64,000 nt of DNA, taken from Coturnix japonica. Its lineage: Eukaryota > Chordata > Aves > Galliformes > Phasianidae. Where the stretch lies: positions 70,315,221 through 70,379,220 of the forward strand of contig NC_029516.1 of assembly GCF_001577835.2 (NCBI RefSeq). The letters are read 5' to 3'. Positions 52,231 to 64,000 of the stretch are shown piece by piece. The position numbers and the translations under genes were made by a program. The notes under the pieces are model-generated. The model did no database searches, was not told the DNA's origin, and saw only the letters and a program-made list of their open reading frames with translations. Every line of letters starts with the position of its first letter. The stretch's first letter is position 1.

Positions 52231-54159
52231 GCCACTTCCTCAAGCCTGTGCTGGCACTTGTTAAATTGCGTGATGACAAATGATAGGAAACTACTGTGGT
52301 AAATATTATTTGTACTGGCATAGAGGTTTAAATTAGTTTACCACGTGAGCAGATGCACTGCTGAGAGCAAAACAGTGTGGGAAGAGAGCAGAAAGGAAAG
52401 ATACCCTTGCCCTGTTTGGTAGCGGTGAACCTTTATTCAGCTTGGCTTCAATCACAGAATTTTACTTGTATTAATTACTGGGACAGTGAACTGATTTATA
52501 CAGACCCCACAACTGACATATTTTACCTACTTATTCCTGAGCTAGTGTTGTTCATCAATTACCATCAATTACCAGAGTGGCAGAACAGCTTGAGGAACAC
52601 ACATGGCTGAAAACAAAACACCACCTTTTTCACCAGTGCTCATCATGTTGTCAGATGTGGAGAGGTAAGCAGTCAGTATGAGCCAGATATGGGAGAGCTA
52701 ACACACTTGGCACTATCAGCAAAGGAATAGCTGTGGAACTGCCCCATACGCAGTTTACTCAGTAGCCTGCTAGTATCAGTTTGCAAACAGTGTTGACTGC
52801 AGGATAGCCTCTGCTAAGGTTTTGCTATATATCTCTTACAGTTCAAGGACAGTTGCTTCTGCTATTTCTAGCTATGACACTCTTGGATATATATTTAGTT
52901 TGGACATGGAGCTTTGGATTTGGGTACTGGTCAAAGAAAGGCTTGACTATCATTGTTGTTACAGTCCGTATGGAACCATGTTGTATCTCAACACTGTTAA
53001 CAATAAAAATTGAGCATTGCCTTGCAAGTCACTGTATATTTGCCACAGCAAAAACTCTCACATCTCACTGGATTTGTTTAATGAAAGACCTGTTCTTGTT
53101 CCCCCCACCCTGTTCTGGGAAATAGATGGGTGACTTTTCAACTCTTCCTCAAAGAACTTTGCACCCTCTGTTGTGAAGTTCTTTGTAAAGAACAAACTTC
53201 TGTTGTTCTCTCCTGCTGAGCAACATTGTTCTAGAAAAGCTAAGTAGCATTCTGGTCAACGTACAAAGGAGAAGATATCTTTCAGGAGGTTTTCAGAGCC
53301 TGAAACCACACCAAACATATCAGCATTACCTTGATTTTTGGCATTCTGAAAGCAGAGTGGCCTACTACCATGCTTTTTACCTACCAAGTTTTATATATAT
53401 AAAGTGATTACATGAATATGATAGTGAAGCAAGAGGTATTCCTCTGGTAAGACATATGATAAAAGTCTGGTAAATATGTCACTCTAAGTTGGTTGATCAG
53501 AAAATTCTCTAAGACTCTGTTTGATGTTAGAAAGCAGACATTCTTTATTTTTGGTGCTGGATGTGTGAGTGATAAGTTCTGCCTATCATACATACCTGGA
53601 ATGTAAGATCTTCAGCTTATATACATTCCTTGTGTTACACAGGCAAAGTCTTTCCTGGGCAGCACAATCCTAGGCTGCAGCAAATAAGAACAAGCCCAAA
53701 TGCAGCAGCCATAGACACAGAAACAAAGGAAGAAAAACTGCTTACCTTTAGAAGACCTCTGGTAGGCAGGGATCTCCAACAAGATACCCTTGCTTCCACT
53801 GCCAACCCTTAAATTAGGTCTGGGAAGGGGAGAATCCTGGCTCCCCCCCTTCTGGTCACTCCTGGATTGTATGCACATGAACTCCCTTGGGGTTGGCCCT
53901 GCCTTCCTACCAGGTGCTCAATTACTATACTTGTGTAATACTGTAGAAGCTTAATCTTAAGTTATCATTGGTCATGCTGTCTATGGGTCATGGCATTTGA
54001 TGGAAGATATTCCATATCATTCTCTAAGCCTTGAGTCTCTGTGCCTCTTCTTCACACTAACTCTGAACTTAAGGGGTGGAAATATCCGTATTCTGCTTGT
54101 TAATTGTTTAATAAATCATCCTTCCTTCTGACAAATTTTATTAATATTCTTCATATCAG
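52231..54159. other. no recognised gene or repeat before the STYK1 start exon
   Basis: About 1.9 kb. Human STYK1 has untranslated 5' exons and some could lie here, but I cannot pick one out. Confidence 0.5.
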
Positions 54160-54202
54160 TGCAGGAGACAGAGGTTGGAGATCTGCTTGCTTGTAATTGA
54201 AC

Positions 54203-57200
54203 ATGGCAGGAGATGTGAAGAGATTCACACGCATGCTACTGGAATGTAACAGCAATGACAAGCTGTGTGGTAAGATTCTGTATGTATTTTTCCACATACA
54301 GAGCAGGAAGGCCTACTTTGATTAAAAAAATGAACAAGATCTTTCCCTGGATCCACATACATCTCATTCCACAAAAGAGGATTTGACAGCAGAAAGTCCT
54401 GTGAAGATCCCAGGCCTTTACAGCCAAGTATTTCTACTTTGAATGACCCATAAAAATGAGGTTAAAACCTCATAACACAGTCAGTAAAGATTCTCTTCTG
54501 TTTTCTTAAGTACCGATCTTGTGAGATTTTGATTCTGTCACTTTATGTCATCTTTGAAACTGAACTGGTACCTTGTCCCATGCAAAAATATCACCACCTC
54601 CAAATCTGGGGACATAAGACTGTCTGTAAACTGCAACTCCTTATTAATGGCAGTGTCTTTTGGTCAGACTCCAAAGTAGGTCATCATGCTCTGTTGTCTT
54701 TAAATTGCTCCTTAATTTTTTTAATCAAACAAGCTTAACCTGTAATTTCACTGTAGATTTGTGAAGGCACAGCAGTGGCCAACTCTTCCCAAAGCCCTCC
54801 TATACCTCTTCCAGGGCCACTAGGTTTCAGTGGTGGGTGATACTTACACTCATGACTGAAGTTCCTTGCCTTTGTACTAAGGCATCTATATAAGTGAATA
54901 AGGCATCTAAATAAGTACAAGGAGTTCTAGTGGCTTTATGAGGGTTCAAATTTTCAGCACCATTGAGAAGCGAGGTTTGAGAAACAGGGTTGCAGCACTA
55001 GAAGGTGTTCAGTTGCTATTCTAAGAAGCCGCAAGTGGATGGACACGCACACATATTGTCAGAGTTGAAATAGTTACACCTCAAACAGTTTATTACTGCT
55101 GTGTTTTGTAGAATTGGCACACAGTAGGCAATGCTGCACACAGTCCTCAGAGCAGTGCTCCTTTAATTCCCATTTTCTTTATCTGCTTGTAGTTGTACGT
55201 GAATATCAGACTGAAGTGATTGTTGTCCCAGCTCTCCTTGTGGGTTTTTTTGTCATTCTGCTAACTGTGATCCTTTGGCTGCATTGCCGTGGCTTGCGAA
55301 CAAGAACAAAGCGGGAGGAATCATCATCATCTGGACAACAAGGTAAACATCACCATTTTCAAACTGAGGAAAGAGTATTGATTTCAGTCCCCTGTTAGGC
55401 AATAGGGTTTCTGAAGCTCCTGAGTGGTATTCATCCATCTAGAGAATATAAAGAAAACTGGAGAACTTTGTTTTGTCCAACTTCTGTTAGCAATGATAGA
55501 ATCTATAGTGACAAGATATCTGAGGAAACCTAAACCAGCATACTATGTAAGTGGATTAACAAGTGATAACATCGCTTGAGAATTACAAAGTATGTTTATG
55601 TAAGAGCCTTCATGGATGCTCCTGCAAGCAACAGGGATAATTACAAATGAAAGTTCAAATATAATAATTTTGGATATATATCGCACCTAGTTATGCCATT
55701 CATTTATTATCATTTATGAAATTTCATCTTAAGTTGGTGTCCTATGTGGACAACAGAAAACAGAACAGGGAGCAGTGAGAAGGGGAAAAGGTTGTCATTA
55801 CTGCAAGCGCATGCTGCTATGCTGAAATGAAACTCTAGTTCTGAACTGATTTTCTTTCTATACAAGAAAAAACCCTGTGTTAAGGGAAGTAACTGAAAAC
55901 CATGATAAGGCATAGATGGGAGCACCTTCTGTGTGTCTCTTTTATAACTAACAGTGTCAGACATAGTGTTACCAGCAGGAGCAGGGAAGTGATCATCCCC
56001 CTGTACTCAGCACTGGTGAGGTTGCACCTCAACTACGGTGTTCAGTTTTGAGCCCCTCATTACAAGAAAGGCATCGAGGCCCTGCAGCATGTGCAGAGAA
56101 GGGCAACGAAGCTGGTGAGGGATCTGGAGTACAAGTCTTATAAGAACAGCTGAGGAAACAGATTAGTCTGGAGAAGAGGATGCTCAGGGGAGACTTTGTT
56201 GCTCTTTACAACTACCTGAAGGGAGGTTGTGGTGAGGTGAAGGTGAGCCTCTTCTCTTATGCAACTGGTGTTCAGACTAGAGAAATTGGCCTCAAGTTAT
56301 GCCACAGGAGATTCAAGTTGGACATTAGGAAAAATTTATCCAGAAGAGTGGTCAGATGCTAAAATGAGCTGCCCAGAGAGGTGATAGAGTCACCGACCCT
56401 GGAGGAGTACAAGAAACATATAAATGTTGTACTGAGAAGCATGGTTTAGTGTAAAATACTGGTGATAGGTGAACAGTTGGACATGATCAACTTGGAGGTC
56501 TTTTCCAATCTTGGTGACTCTACAGTTCTATAGTTCTAGCTGGTAATAAAAGAAAATAATGGCCATTTCTTCAGCACAAGAATCAATTACAAATCCAGAA
56601 AGTTTGCATGGTTAAATGTAGTAGAGGTCTCCAAACTCATTCTACCTTTTTGTGGAGCAAGAATCAAAGAAAATAGAATAATGGGCATTGCCACTTGCTA
56701 CAAGAGTTCATCTGCCTTTTTTTGTGTTTCACATGTCTTTGGTTTTGTCAGCGAACAAGAACCATCAAGAATCCACTTCACAAGAGAACCACTGTATACA
56801 GCTGAGTGAGGTATCTACAGAGAACCTGTTAAGTTCTGCATCCTTGACTCTGAAAGAACTGCAGATACCACGAGAGAAGCTCTCACTAGGCAGTCTGCAG
56901 ATTGTAAAACATGTCCGCAATGGGAGCATCTACAGGGCAGAACTGGAAACTGGGAACTCGGGGAAGACTAAGAGTGTCATATTGAAAGCCTTACAAGGTA
57001 AAGCATATGGCAGAGAATCCAGTTTGATACAGATCTGCATGTCAAAGACACAAAGGTGGGCAGAATTTCGTAATCATTACTGGGCAAGACTGAGATGTGT
57101 TCAGTAACATACTAATGTGTTAACTAGTCTACTGAAGTGGTATTGTAGTAGTATCAAAGAAGACTGCTGTCATTTCAAGCTAATTGCTAACTGCTTCTGT

Positions 57201-60200
57201 GTGGTGGTGGACTGAGGCTTCTTTGATTCTTTCAGACCTGGTTAGTCCCCAGGAAGTAAAGGATTTCCTGGGAAGGATTAAATTCCATCAAAATCTTGGC
57301 CATCATGAGAACCTGGTTGAATTGGTTGGATGCTGTGTAGATCGATTCCCACTTTATATGATAATGGAAGATGTATCTCTTGGTGACCTGCTAAAATTTC
57401 TATGGACATGTCGTAAGGTGAGTCAAAAAAAGTGATGTGATAACATATCTTCTTAAAATTGATCATTTGCATATCTGTGTGTAAGTCATGGAAGATTCCT
57501 TTCATCTAATCATGCATCCACCTGTATCAGTCTAGACCATTTCCATCCTCAAAGAAGTTCAGTGAAGTTCTGAGTTGGAATAGAACCAAAGCATTTCTGA
57601 ATAGGTGTGTTAAAGTTTGGAGAAGCTGACGTTTTATAAGAAGTCTGACTTTGCAGGCCACTGGAATTCTTTGAAGGGTTAAGCAGGCATTGGGAGAAGT
57701 GATACATTGACATATACTTTTTTTCCCAAGAGTTTTAAGTGCAAGTTCTACTCTAAGAGCTTTTAGAACAGCAGAGTAGTTATGAAGATGGGGAGAAGGT
57801 CTTTGAATGATAACTAAATTATTAAAAAGACAACTAATGGAATACACGTGAGAACGGTCAGTACTTGCACTGGAGAGAGGTCACACATGAAGCTGTGCTA
57901 GGAAATGTATTAGGACCTGGTGCTTTTCAATGTGTGTGTAAATAGCCTAGCAGAAATGTTGCAAGTGAGGTGGTAATGAGAATAGCAAGGGCTTGAGCAT
58001 TTGCAGAATAATCCTTCAAAACTGAGTAACTAATGAGTAAAATGAAACAGATAAAATTCAGCACAGCAAAAAATAAAATGATGCATAGGTACAAAAACAA
58101 TCTTGACTTAACATAATGATGGCCTTGTATCAGCCTATTGCTGATCAGATGTGAAATCACGGGACTGATTTTATGAACACACATACTGTCATGAAGAAGT
58201 TATGCAAAAAAATAAATAAAAAATCCACAAATATTTGAAATTAGTAAGAAAGGCATAGAAACAAGGCACTGTTATGTCTCTGTATCTGTCTTTCTTCCAC
58301 ATCTGAAATACTAAATACAGAGAGACTGCTCTCTGTCTTGTTCAGCAGAAAGACAAGGTGGTAACAAATAAGGCTAGTAAGTACCATGGTCAAAGCAAAC
58401 AAGTGGAGGTAGTTCTTCACAATGTAGGGATTTAACTAATGGAATTCCTTTTCACTGAGTGCTATGGATACTAAAACTGGATATATGGATAAAATAATCA
58501 TTTTATGAGATTAAAAGGAGACAGGTTCCCCAGCACCTTGCAGCTGTAATCCGAGGTCTATTCTTTTGTCTGTAGGATGTAATGACAATGGATGGTATCC
58601 CTTATGATCTCACTGAAAGGCAAGTATACAAAGTTGGACAACAAGTTGCAGCAGCTCTGGTAAGTCTGCTCAGATTTGCTCAGTTTTTTGCTTCTTGTTT
58701 GATTGCAACGTAAGCTCACATGATTGCCTAGATTTTCTTAACTTAGGCAGTAAGGATGCAATTTGTTAAAACTGAGCCAAGTACACCTGTACTGATTTGG
58801 TGGGCCTACACTTCTGTTCTGCACTGTGGAGGATGGGTACAAACTCATTAAAAATTTCTGCCATTTAGAATTACTTTTAAAATGATCATAGTCTCTTCCA
58901 ACTTTTTAGGCTTACCTTGAGCAGAAGAAATTGTTCCATGGTGACATTGCTGCCAGGAATGTCCTACTTCATCACAACTTCACTGCCAAGCTCTGTGGTT
59001 TTGGGGTGACCTATGAAGCTCATACGTATGGTGCCAGCTCAGTCACAGAGATGGTGCCAGTAAAGTGGCAGGCACCGGAGCGGCTTCTAAAGAACCCCCC
59101 TAGCATCAAGGCAGACATGTATGATTTTATTTTTGAACTAGAATTTCATCTGTCAGACCTCTCTTTCACTTCTTTATGTATAATTATTTCATATCTTGAA
59201 GGTCACAGCAAGGCTCGCCTTGTACTCAGCACAATGCTTAACTTCACATCTCATGCCTTCTCATTTCTGCAGTATACATAACTAATCATTTGTATGTGTT
59301 TAAGCTAGCTAGCTTGCTGGAACACAAACTTAATATTGCTTTCTTTTCTTTTCTTATAGATGGTCTTTTGGAATTCTACTGTATGAAATGATTACATTAG
59401 GTAAGAAGATGTAATTTTAAAAGTTTTTTAAATATAGAAGTTAGCAACAAATTAACAAGATCAAAATTCGGACATTTAAGAATGCAAAATTGAGGCTAAC
59501 TTAAATAATAAGCAACCCACTTTTTTTCTGACATGAAAAGTCGTGACAATTGTTTTTAGTTTTTCTATCAGTGTGAACTGAAAGAACAAGAGAATAGATT
59601 TTATTAGGCAGAGATGGCATTCTTGCACTAAAGTTGCTGTCTGTGACCTTTACCTCATAGCTTTTCTGCTGTCTTCCCTTTCATCTTCCAGGTGATCCAC
59701 CATATCCTGATGTACGACCTTCTGACATCTTACCATACCTGCAGAGACGAAACATCATGAAACAGCCCTCAAGCTGCCAGCAAGCCATGTAAGCCACTTG
59801 CTTTATGTACAATTGAAAGACTTTCAGAGATAAATAGAAATGCAGCATGCAAAACCATACCTTAAAGATGATTTCTAAGTCTAGACTGTACAAAACTGTA
59901 TCTTCTTAGTTGAAAAGACTTGTTCTCATGCCTACCACATCTTACTGGATTCCCATGCATGAAAACTCGACTGCCACTCTCTTACCTGCTTTGAAAATTG
60001 TTCTTATTTCTGCTTTCTATTCTGCCCTTAAATTTTGTTGCTCCACTGCTTCTCTGCAAGGTACCGGACTATTCCAGAGTAATCAATCTCCTGTAAGTGC
60101 TGAATTACCTCTGAAATGAACTAAGAAACCACAGGGAAGATCTGAGGGATTGTGTTTCTTTTTGTGAAGACTTCAAAAATTGTTTTGGTTTTTTTTTTAA

Positions 60201-60679
60201 TATTCAGAGGCTTTTTCATTGGTAGGATCCCCAGTTGCTGTTTCAAAAGGAAATATCAAATCTAATAATTTCCCCTTTTCCCGTACTCAGAGATGACATC
60301 CTGGCAAACATCTGTCTGCCCTTTCCCCCACACATTATTGTGTAGTTACAGGCTTTGCTGAAAGAACTTTCTATGAGGCAGAAAAAGAGGAGGCCTCCAG
60401 ATGTTTTACATATGAGATAAAATTTTTGTTGGTATTTTTGATTCCCAGCTCTTCTCTACTTCTTCATCTTACAGGTACAGCATCATGAAGTCATGTTGGC
60501 AGTGGAATGCAGCTGACAGGCCTTCCCCGTCAGACCTGATCCAGAGCCTACAAACAGCTATAAAGACCAGCAATGACCAGCGAGTACTGCAGGTTCCTGA
60601 GCTAGTGGTGCCTGAACTCTATGCTGATATCACTGGTGTTGCAATGGACAGTCTAGTGAGTGATTATACTGTGCTTTGA
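54203..60679 (+). CDS. STYK1: STYK1 (NOK), membrane-anchored serine/threonine/tyrosine kinase-like protein, 426 aa
   Basis: Single-span receptor-kinase-like protein, linked in mammals to growth signalling. Coding exons: 54203-54269, 55193-55342, 56752-56997, 57236-57417, 58576-58659, 58910-59118, 59360-59400, 59692-59788, 60475-60679. All are GT-AG, phases agree, total 1281 nt (human STYK1 is 422 aa). The N-terminus [14 protein letters not shown] is close to human. Residues 30-51 are the membrane span ([22 protein letters not shown]). The kinase domain spans about 115-395: beta-3 Lys in SVILKAL (K151), HGDIAARN catalytic loop (253-260, Asp255 present), [19 protein letters not shown] and ADRPSP. 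The DFG Asp is missing (CGFG, 272-275), as in human (CGLG), and the Gly-loop is poor, so activity is doubtful. A 5' UTR part begins after an acceptor at 54159. The C-terminus [15 protein letters not shown] is diagnostic. Confidence 0.95.
55965..56540 (+). mobile_element. CR1 LINE 3' fragment in a STYK1 intron
   Basis: Sense CR1: ctgtactcagcactggtgag, gcatgtgcagagaagggcaa, gagctgcccagagaggtgat, gaggtcttttccaatcttgg, and a decayed end. Confidence 0.9.
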
Positions 60680-60967
60680 AGTATTCTTTCTCATCTTTCT
60701 CAATAAGAACAGTTCTTATTTTTCCCTCTGGGTGGAAAACAGTAACAGAACAGAAAATGGTCCTGAGAGAGATGTAGTTTTTCTTCTCTTCTGGGACAGG
60801 TTCCCAGAATTGGAGGATTAACTCCTTAACTCCCAATGCACTACATGATGTTTTGATGCTATGATGTGAAATACTGCTAACAATCATAAAACCAAGACAC
60901 TATCTATTACTTAAACACTCACTAACAGCCTCTGTGATTAACTTGCATTGTTGCCTGTTAAGCGCTG

Positions 60968-61037
60968 AATAAATAACTAGAATCTCTCCAGGGCTTCGCG
61001 TGAAAGAATAGGCTCTGTATATTTTAAATAAAATAAA
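60968..61037 (+). terminator. STYK1: candidate poly(A) signals of STYK1
   Basis: AATAAA occurs at 60968-60973 and again at 61027-61032 and 61032-61037, about 290-350 nt after the STYK1 stop. Any of these could end the transcript; I cannot tell which is used. Confidence 0.5.
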
Positions 61038-61654
61038 ATGCTTACATATCTATAACTACAGAAATTTTTGAATTGAAGTGATACATCTCCACATAGACGG
61101 TATCTTTTCTGTGGCAGTGATGAGATTGAGTGCGTGCTTGTCACAAATGGAAACTATGCTTCAGTCGTAAGGGAGAAGTAGCAGTGTGTTTATTAAAATA
61201 ATATAGTGATTTAGCAAAGCTTAATCATAAATAAGACAGCACCTTAGATGGCAGAGTACAGAGACAGAGATGTCAAAGTACACTTTACTACATAAAGGGT
61301 AGGGTTAAACACGCTTATCCAGAAGACCTTCCTGTTAAGTTACGAGGTTCATAGTGCAGCCCTTTGCTTTCTAAACACCTTGAACAATGGAGGTAAAGAG
61401 CCTGGATGTGGATGAATCTACTGCTACACCCAAACTTGGTCAAAGGCTTATGTCTAAGAGCTTATATGCGCACTATCAATCCAAGATATAATCTTAAAAA
61501 AGCTAACAAAGCTTAAAGAAACAATCACGTACAGAGGTTCTGTATCAGCAAGGAGTCTCTTGGCATTGGGGTGTAAGGGATCTTTACAGCAGGTGTAAAC
61601 TCAGGAGCCATCCCTACTTAAAAGGAAATTCTGTCATGCAGTGAGCTGCCATGC
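61038..61654. other. STYK1 downstream flank, nothing firm
   Basis: About 600 bp after the STYK1 poly(A) signals. The part 61140-61500 has a texture like some avian LTR sequence, but no boundaries could be set. Confidence 0.3.
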
Positions 61655-61870
61655 AGGAGGGTCCAAGGCATCCAGGGATGGGGCATCCACGACCTCCTTG
61701 GGCAGCCTGTTCCAGTGCTTCACCGCCATCTGAGTGAAAAACTTCCTCGTAATATCTAACCTAAACCTCCCATGTTAGCTTAAAACCATCCCTCCTTGTC
61801 ATATCACTATCCACCCTCTTAAACAGCCATTCCCCCTCGTGTTTTATGCTCCCTTCAAGTACTGGAAGAA
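61655..61870 (-). mobile_element. CR1 LINE 3' UTR fragment
   Basis: Reverse complement of CR1: gggatggggcatccacgacc, gggcagcctgttccagtgc, aaaaacttcctcgtaatatc. Both ends are missing. Confidence 0.85.
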
Positions 61871-62179
61871 AGAAAATGGACCACATGGTCTCAGACAGTC
61901 TTGTTTTGTCAGCTGGAACAGTAGGAAGCCAGTGCTGGAATAGTTCAGTCCTACCTGAAGAGCGGCCTCACCACATCAGAGCTGCTGTCATGTGACAAAG
62001 TAATATCAAAAAGGCGCATTAATTACTGGCTGCTGGGTGTTCTGGGTTTTTTTTGTTTGTTTGTTACTGTAGTGTACAGGAATGACAGCCTCTTACAATA
62101 GAAAAATAGATGTCAGGAGAAGGGAGATCAATGTTTTTTCCTTTACAAACATTAGTTTAGACCAGGTGTGTCCAAATGA

Positions 62180-62960
62180 CATGTGGAATCAAACTCTATA
62201 GCCTGTTAGGATATAAAGCAGGTATGATTTAATAATAGAGAGATGTGCACAGAGCCCCGGTGCAAGGGGTTAACACTCCAAACTTGTGCGCCATAAGGAG
62301 AAAGCATGTTACAGATATAAGCTGAACTAATACATAATCCATAGTCTCCCCCCAAGTTTGGGTACATGTTCATTAGATTCCCCTGCAGGGAATCACCTTG
62401 GTGAGGTTTAGGGGCAGGCAGAAGAATGCATCCTTTAAGTCCAGTGACAGTCTGATCAGTCCTTTTCCACAGGAGCTTGGAAGCTTGGATCTTGTTCCAT
62501 GCCCCCCCCCCTCCCCCCCCCCCTTTTCTGTTTTCTCAGTGGGCATTCATTTTTCCAGTGTCCTTTTTTCCGGCAGATGGCACATTGGTCCTTTTCCAGG
62601 GGCTTTCTTGTTCTGCACATTTCACCCCTCCCTGTCCCTTGCAAAGCTGCAATCAGTATCTGTCTGTCCTTTTTCCTATCTTCCTCCTCCCGATTGCTAA
62701 ACACTCTCCAAGCTTCCTCTAGCAAACTTTCCAGGTTCCAACTAGCTTGTAGTTTTTGCAGTTTTTCCTTATATCCCCTGAAATCCCTCCATCTTAACTC
62801 AATCTACCAAATCTAATCAAATCCTATCACACTTAAACTGCTATACTATCTTACAATAGATGTAGCAATGCCCCAACCTTAATTGTGGTCTTACCCTTTG
62901 TGGATTTCCAGCCAACCCCGTATGCACCTTACAATTAAGCACTTTACAGTGACTAACAAT
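62180..62960 (-). mobile_element. endogenous retrovirus fossil (gag nucleocapsid part and a pol-like piece)
   Basis: On the minus strand a gag segment includes a CCHC zinc knuckle of nucleocapsid type, preceded by a Glu/Lys/Arg-rich stretch of the kind found in gammaretrovirus-like gag. A short reverse-transcriptase-like piece lies beside it. No LTR pair or env could be recognised. The element is a small broken remnant with several breaks, probably old, and CR1 sequence lies on both sides. Limits are approximate. Confidence 0.65.
62502..62523 (+). repeat. poly-C tract
   Basis: C-rich homopolymer with a single T near its middle, within the retrovirus fossil. Confidence 0.8.
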
Positions 62961-62964
62961 TAAC

Positions 62965-63595
62965 AGTGACCAACAGCTTGATGTCCTTCTTGTGCTGGGG
63001 GCCCTAGAACTGGACACAGCACTCCAGGTGAAGGGGAATAATCATCTCCCTTGACCATGCTTCTTTTGATGCAACTCAGGATATGGTTGGCATTCTGGGC
63101 TGTAAGCACACAGTGCTGGCTTATGTTGAGTCTTTCATCAACCAATACCTCCAAATCAATCTCCTCCTTGAGCTGCTCTCAAGCCATTCTTTGCCCAGCC
63201 TGTATTTGTGCTTAGATTGCCTCAACTCAAGTGCAAAAACTTGCACTTGGCCATACTGAACTTCAGAAGGTTGGCATGGGCCCACCTCTCAAGACTGTCC
63301 AGGTCCCTCTGGATGGCATCCCTTGTCTCTAGTACATCAAGTGCACCACTCATCTTGGTTTCATCTGAAAACTTGATGAAGGTGTACTTGATCCCACTGT
63401 CCATGTCACCTACAAAGATGTTAAATAGCACTGGTCCCAGCACTGATCCCTGAGGAACACCACTCATCATCAGTCTCCACTTGGACATTGAGCCATTGAC
63501 TGCAACTCTCTGAGTTCATCAAAACTATTTTTCTCCAGTTTGGTAACAAGGATGTCATTTGGGACAGTATCAAACAAAGAGGAAACAAAGAGGAT
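62965..63595 (-). mobile_element. CR1 LINE reverse-transcriptase fragment
   Basis: The minus frame 63488-63222 reads [20 protein letters not shown], then [20 protein letters not shown] and [20 protein letters not shown]: two CR1 RT motifs, the second altered from FADDTK to FSDETK. The rest continues toward the element's 3' side. Confidence 0.9.
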
Positions 63596-63645
63596 CATAG
63601 AATCACAGAATGACCTAGGTTGAAAAGGACCATAATGATCATCTT
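63596..63645 (-). mobile_element. short CR1 LINE 3' tail
   Basis: catagaatcacagaatgacc and a following ggttgaaaaggacc are a second CR1 3' end abutting the RT fragment, so it is a separate insertion or a rearranged copy. Confidence 0.75.
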
Positions 63646-64000
63646 CAATGAGCATTCTGTGAACACAATGAACATCTTCAATGGTGTTAAGGTCCAAAGA
63701 CTGCATGAAATAAATACGTAACATTCAAAGAATACCTTTTGTTATGTCACTGTTGTTAACATACACAGCATTACACGTAGCATCTATATACCTTCAGAAA
63801 TGTCTGCAGAGACAAACAGCTGCTCATCTAGCTGCTTTATGAGAGGGTGCAATTCTTTTTATTAACTGGATGAGAAAAATTCGATGATTCCAATCCAGAT
63901 TCTCCAGCACACTCTGCAGCACAGAATTCCAGTAGCAAAAAGATGCATCTGTGACTGATGCATTAGTCCCAAACAGACTCACACTCATTTTCCCTATACC
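63646..64000. other. no recognised gene or repeat at the right edge
   Basis: Nothing recognised. By human synteny MAGOHB would be expected beyond this edge. Confidence 0.5.

Noticed and set aside
58931-59281. STYK1 exon running on past 59118 as a longer frame
   Set aside because: Homology stops at ADM; the donor at 59119 and acceptor at 59359 restore [11 protein letters not shown] in phase.
61140-61500. Possible LTR sequence downstream of STYK1
   Set aside because: The base texture resembles some avian LTRs, but no boundaries, partner copy or signal set could be found.

Overview
The window is nuclear DNA of a bird, most likely a galliform such as chicken. Two lines of evidence support this. 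It carries at least twenty pieces of chicken-repeat-1 (CR1) LINEs, several ending in the typical CATAGAAT or CACAGAAT 8-bp repeats. It also holds spliced vertebrate genes in the order expected beside human 12p13.2 (YBX3 followed by STYK1 on the same strand). GC is low apart from two CpG islands. There are no prokaryotic operons or CRISPR arrays.

Layout. 1-14 kb is upstream flank: CR1 fragments, one unidentified 144-codon open frame (4.05-4.48 kb) and a decayed hAT-type transposase related to the GTF2IRD2 C-terminus (12.8-13.4 kb). 14.77-15.7 kb is a CpG island that starts YBX3. The YBX3 gene runs from 14.9 to 36.45 kb on the plus strand, with eight coding exons, a 286-residue product and a final exon that is all 3' UTR. 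41.38-41.86 kb holds two coding exons, on the minus strand, of a small 105-residue coil-membrane-coil protein that I cannot name. 42.86-43.6 kb is a second CpG island that could serve that minus-strand gene, STYK1, or both. 50.7-52.2 kb is the longest CR1 copy. STYK1 runs from 54.16 to about 61.0 kb on the plus strand, with nine coding exons and 426 residues. 61.6-63.7 kb is a pile-up of CR1 pieces and a retrovirus fossil.

Both main genes were rebuilt exon by exon from the raw sequence. Every junction keeps phase, and each total agrees with its family (286 aa against about 303 for the human YBX3 short form; 426 against 422 for human STYK1). They are neighbours by conserved synteny and nothing here suggests a joint pathway: YBX3 is a cold-shock-domain RNA/DNA-binding protein, and STYK1 a membrane-anchored kinase-like protein.

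The observations I rate highest are an upstream ORF in the YBX3 leader whose stop overlaps the YBX3 start as ATGA, the small unnamed membrane gene between YBX3 and STYK1, the apparent lack of the YBX3 long-isoform exon, and a short templated insertion inside a CR1. I saw nothing that qualifies as a wholly new biological system.
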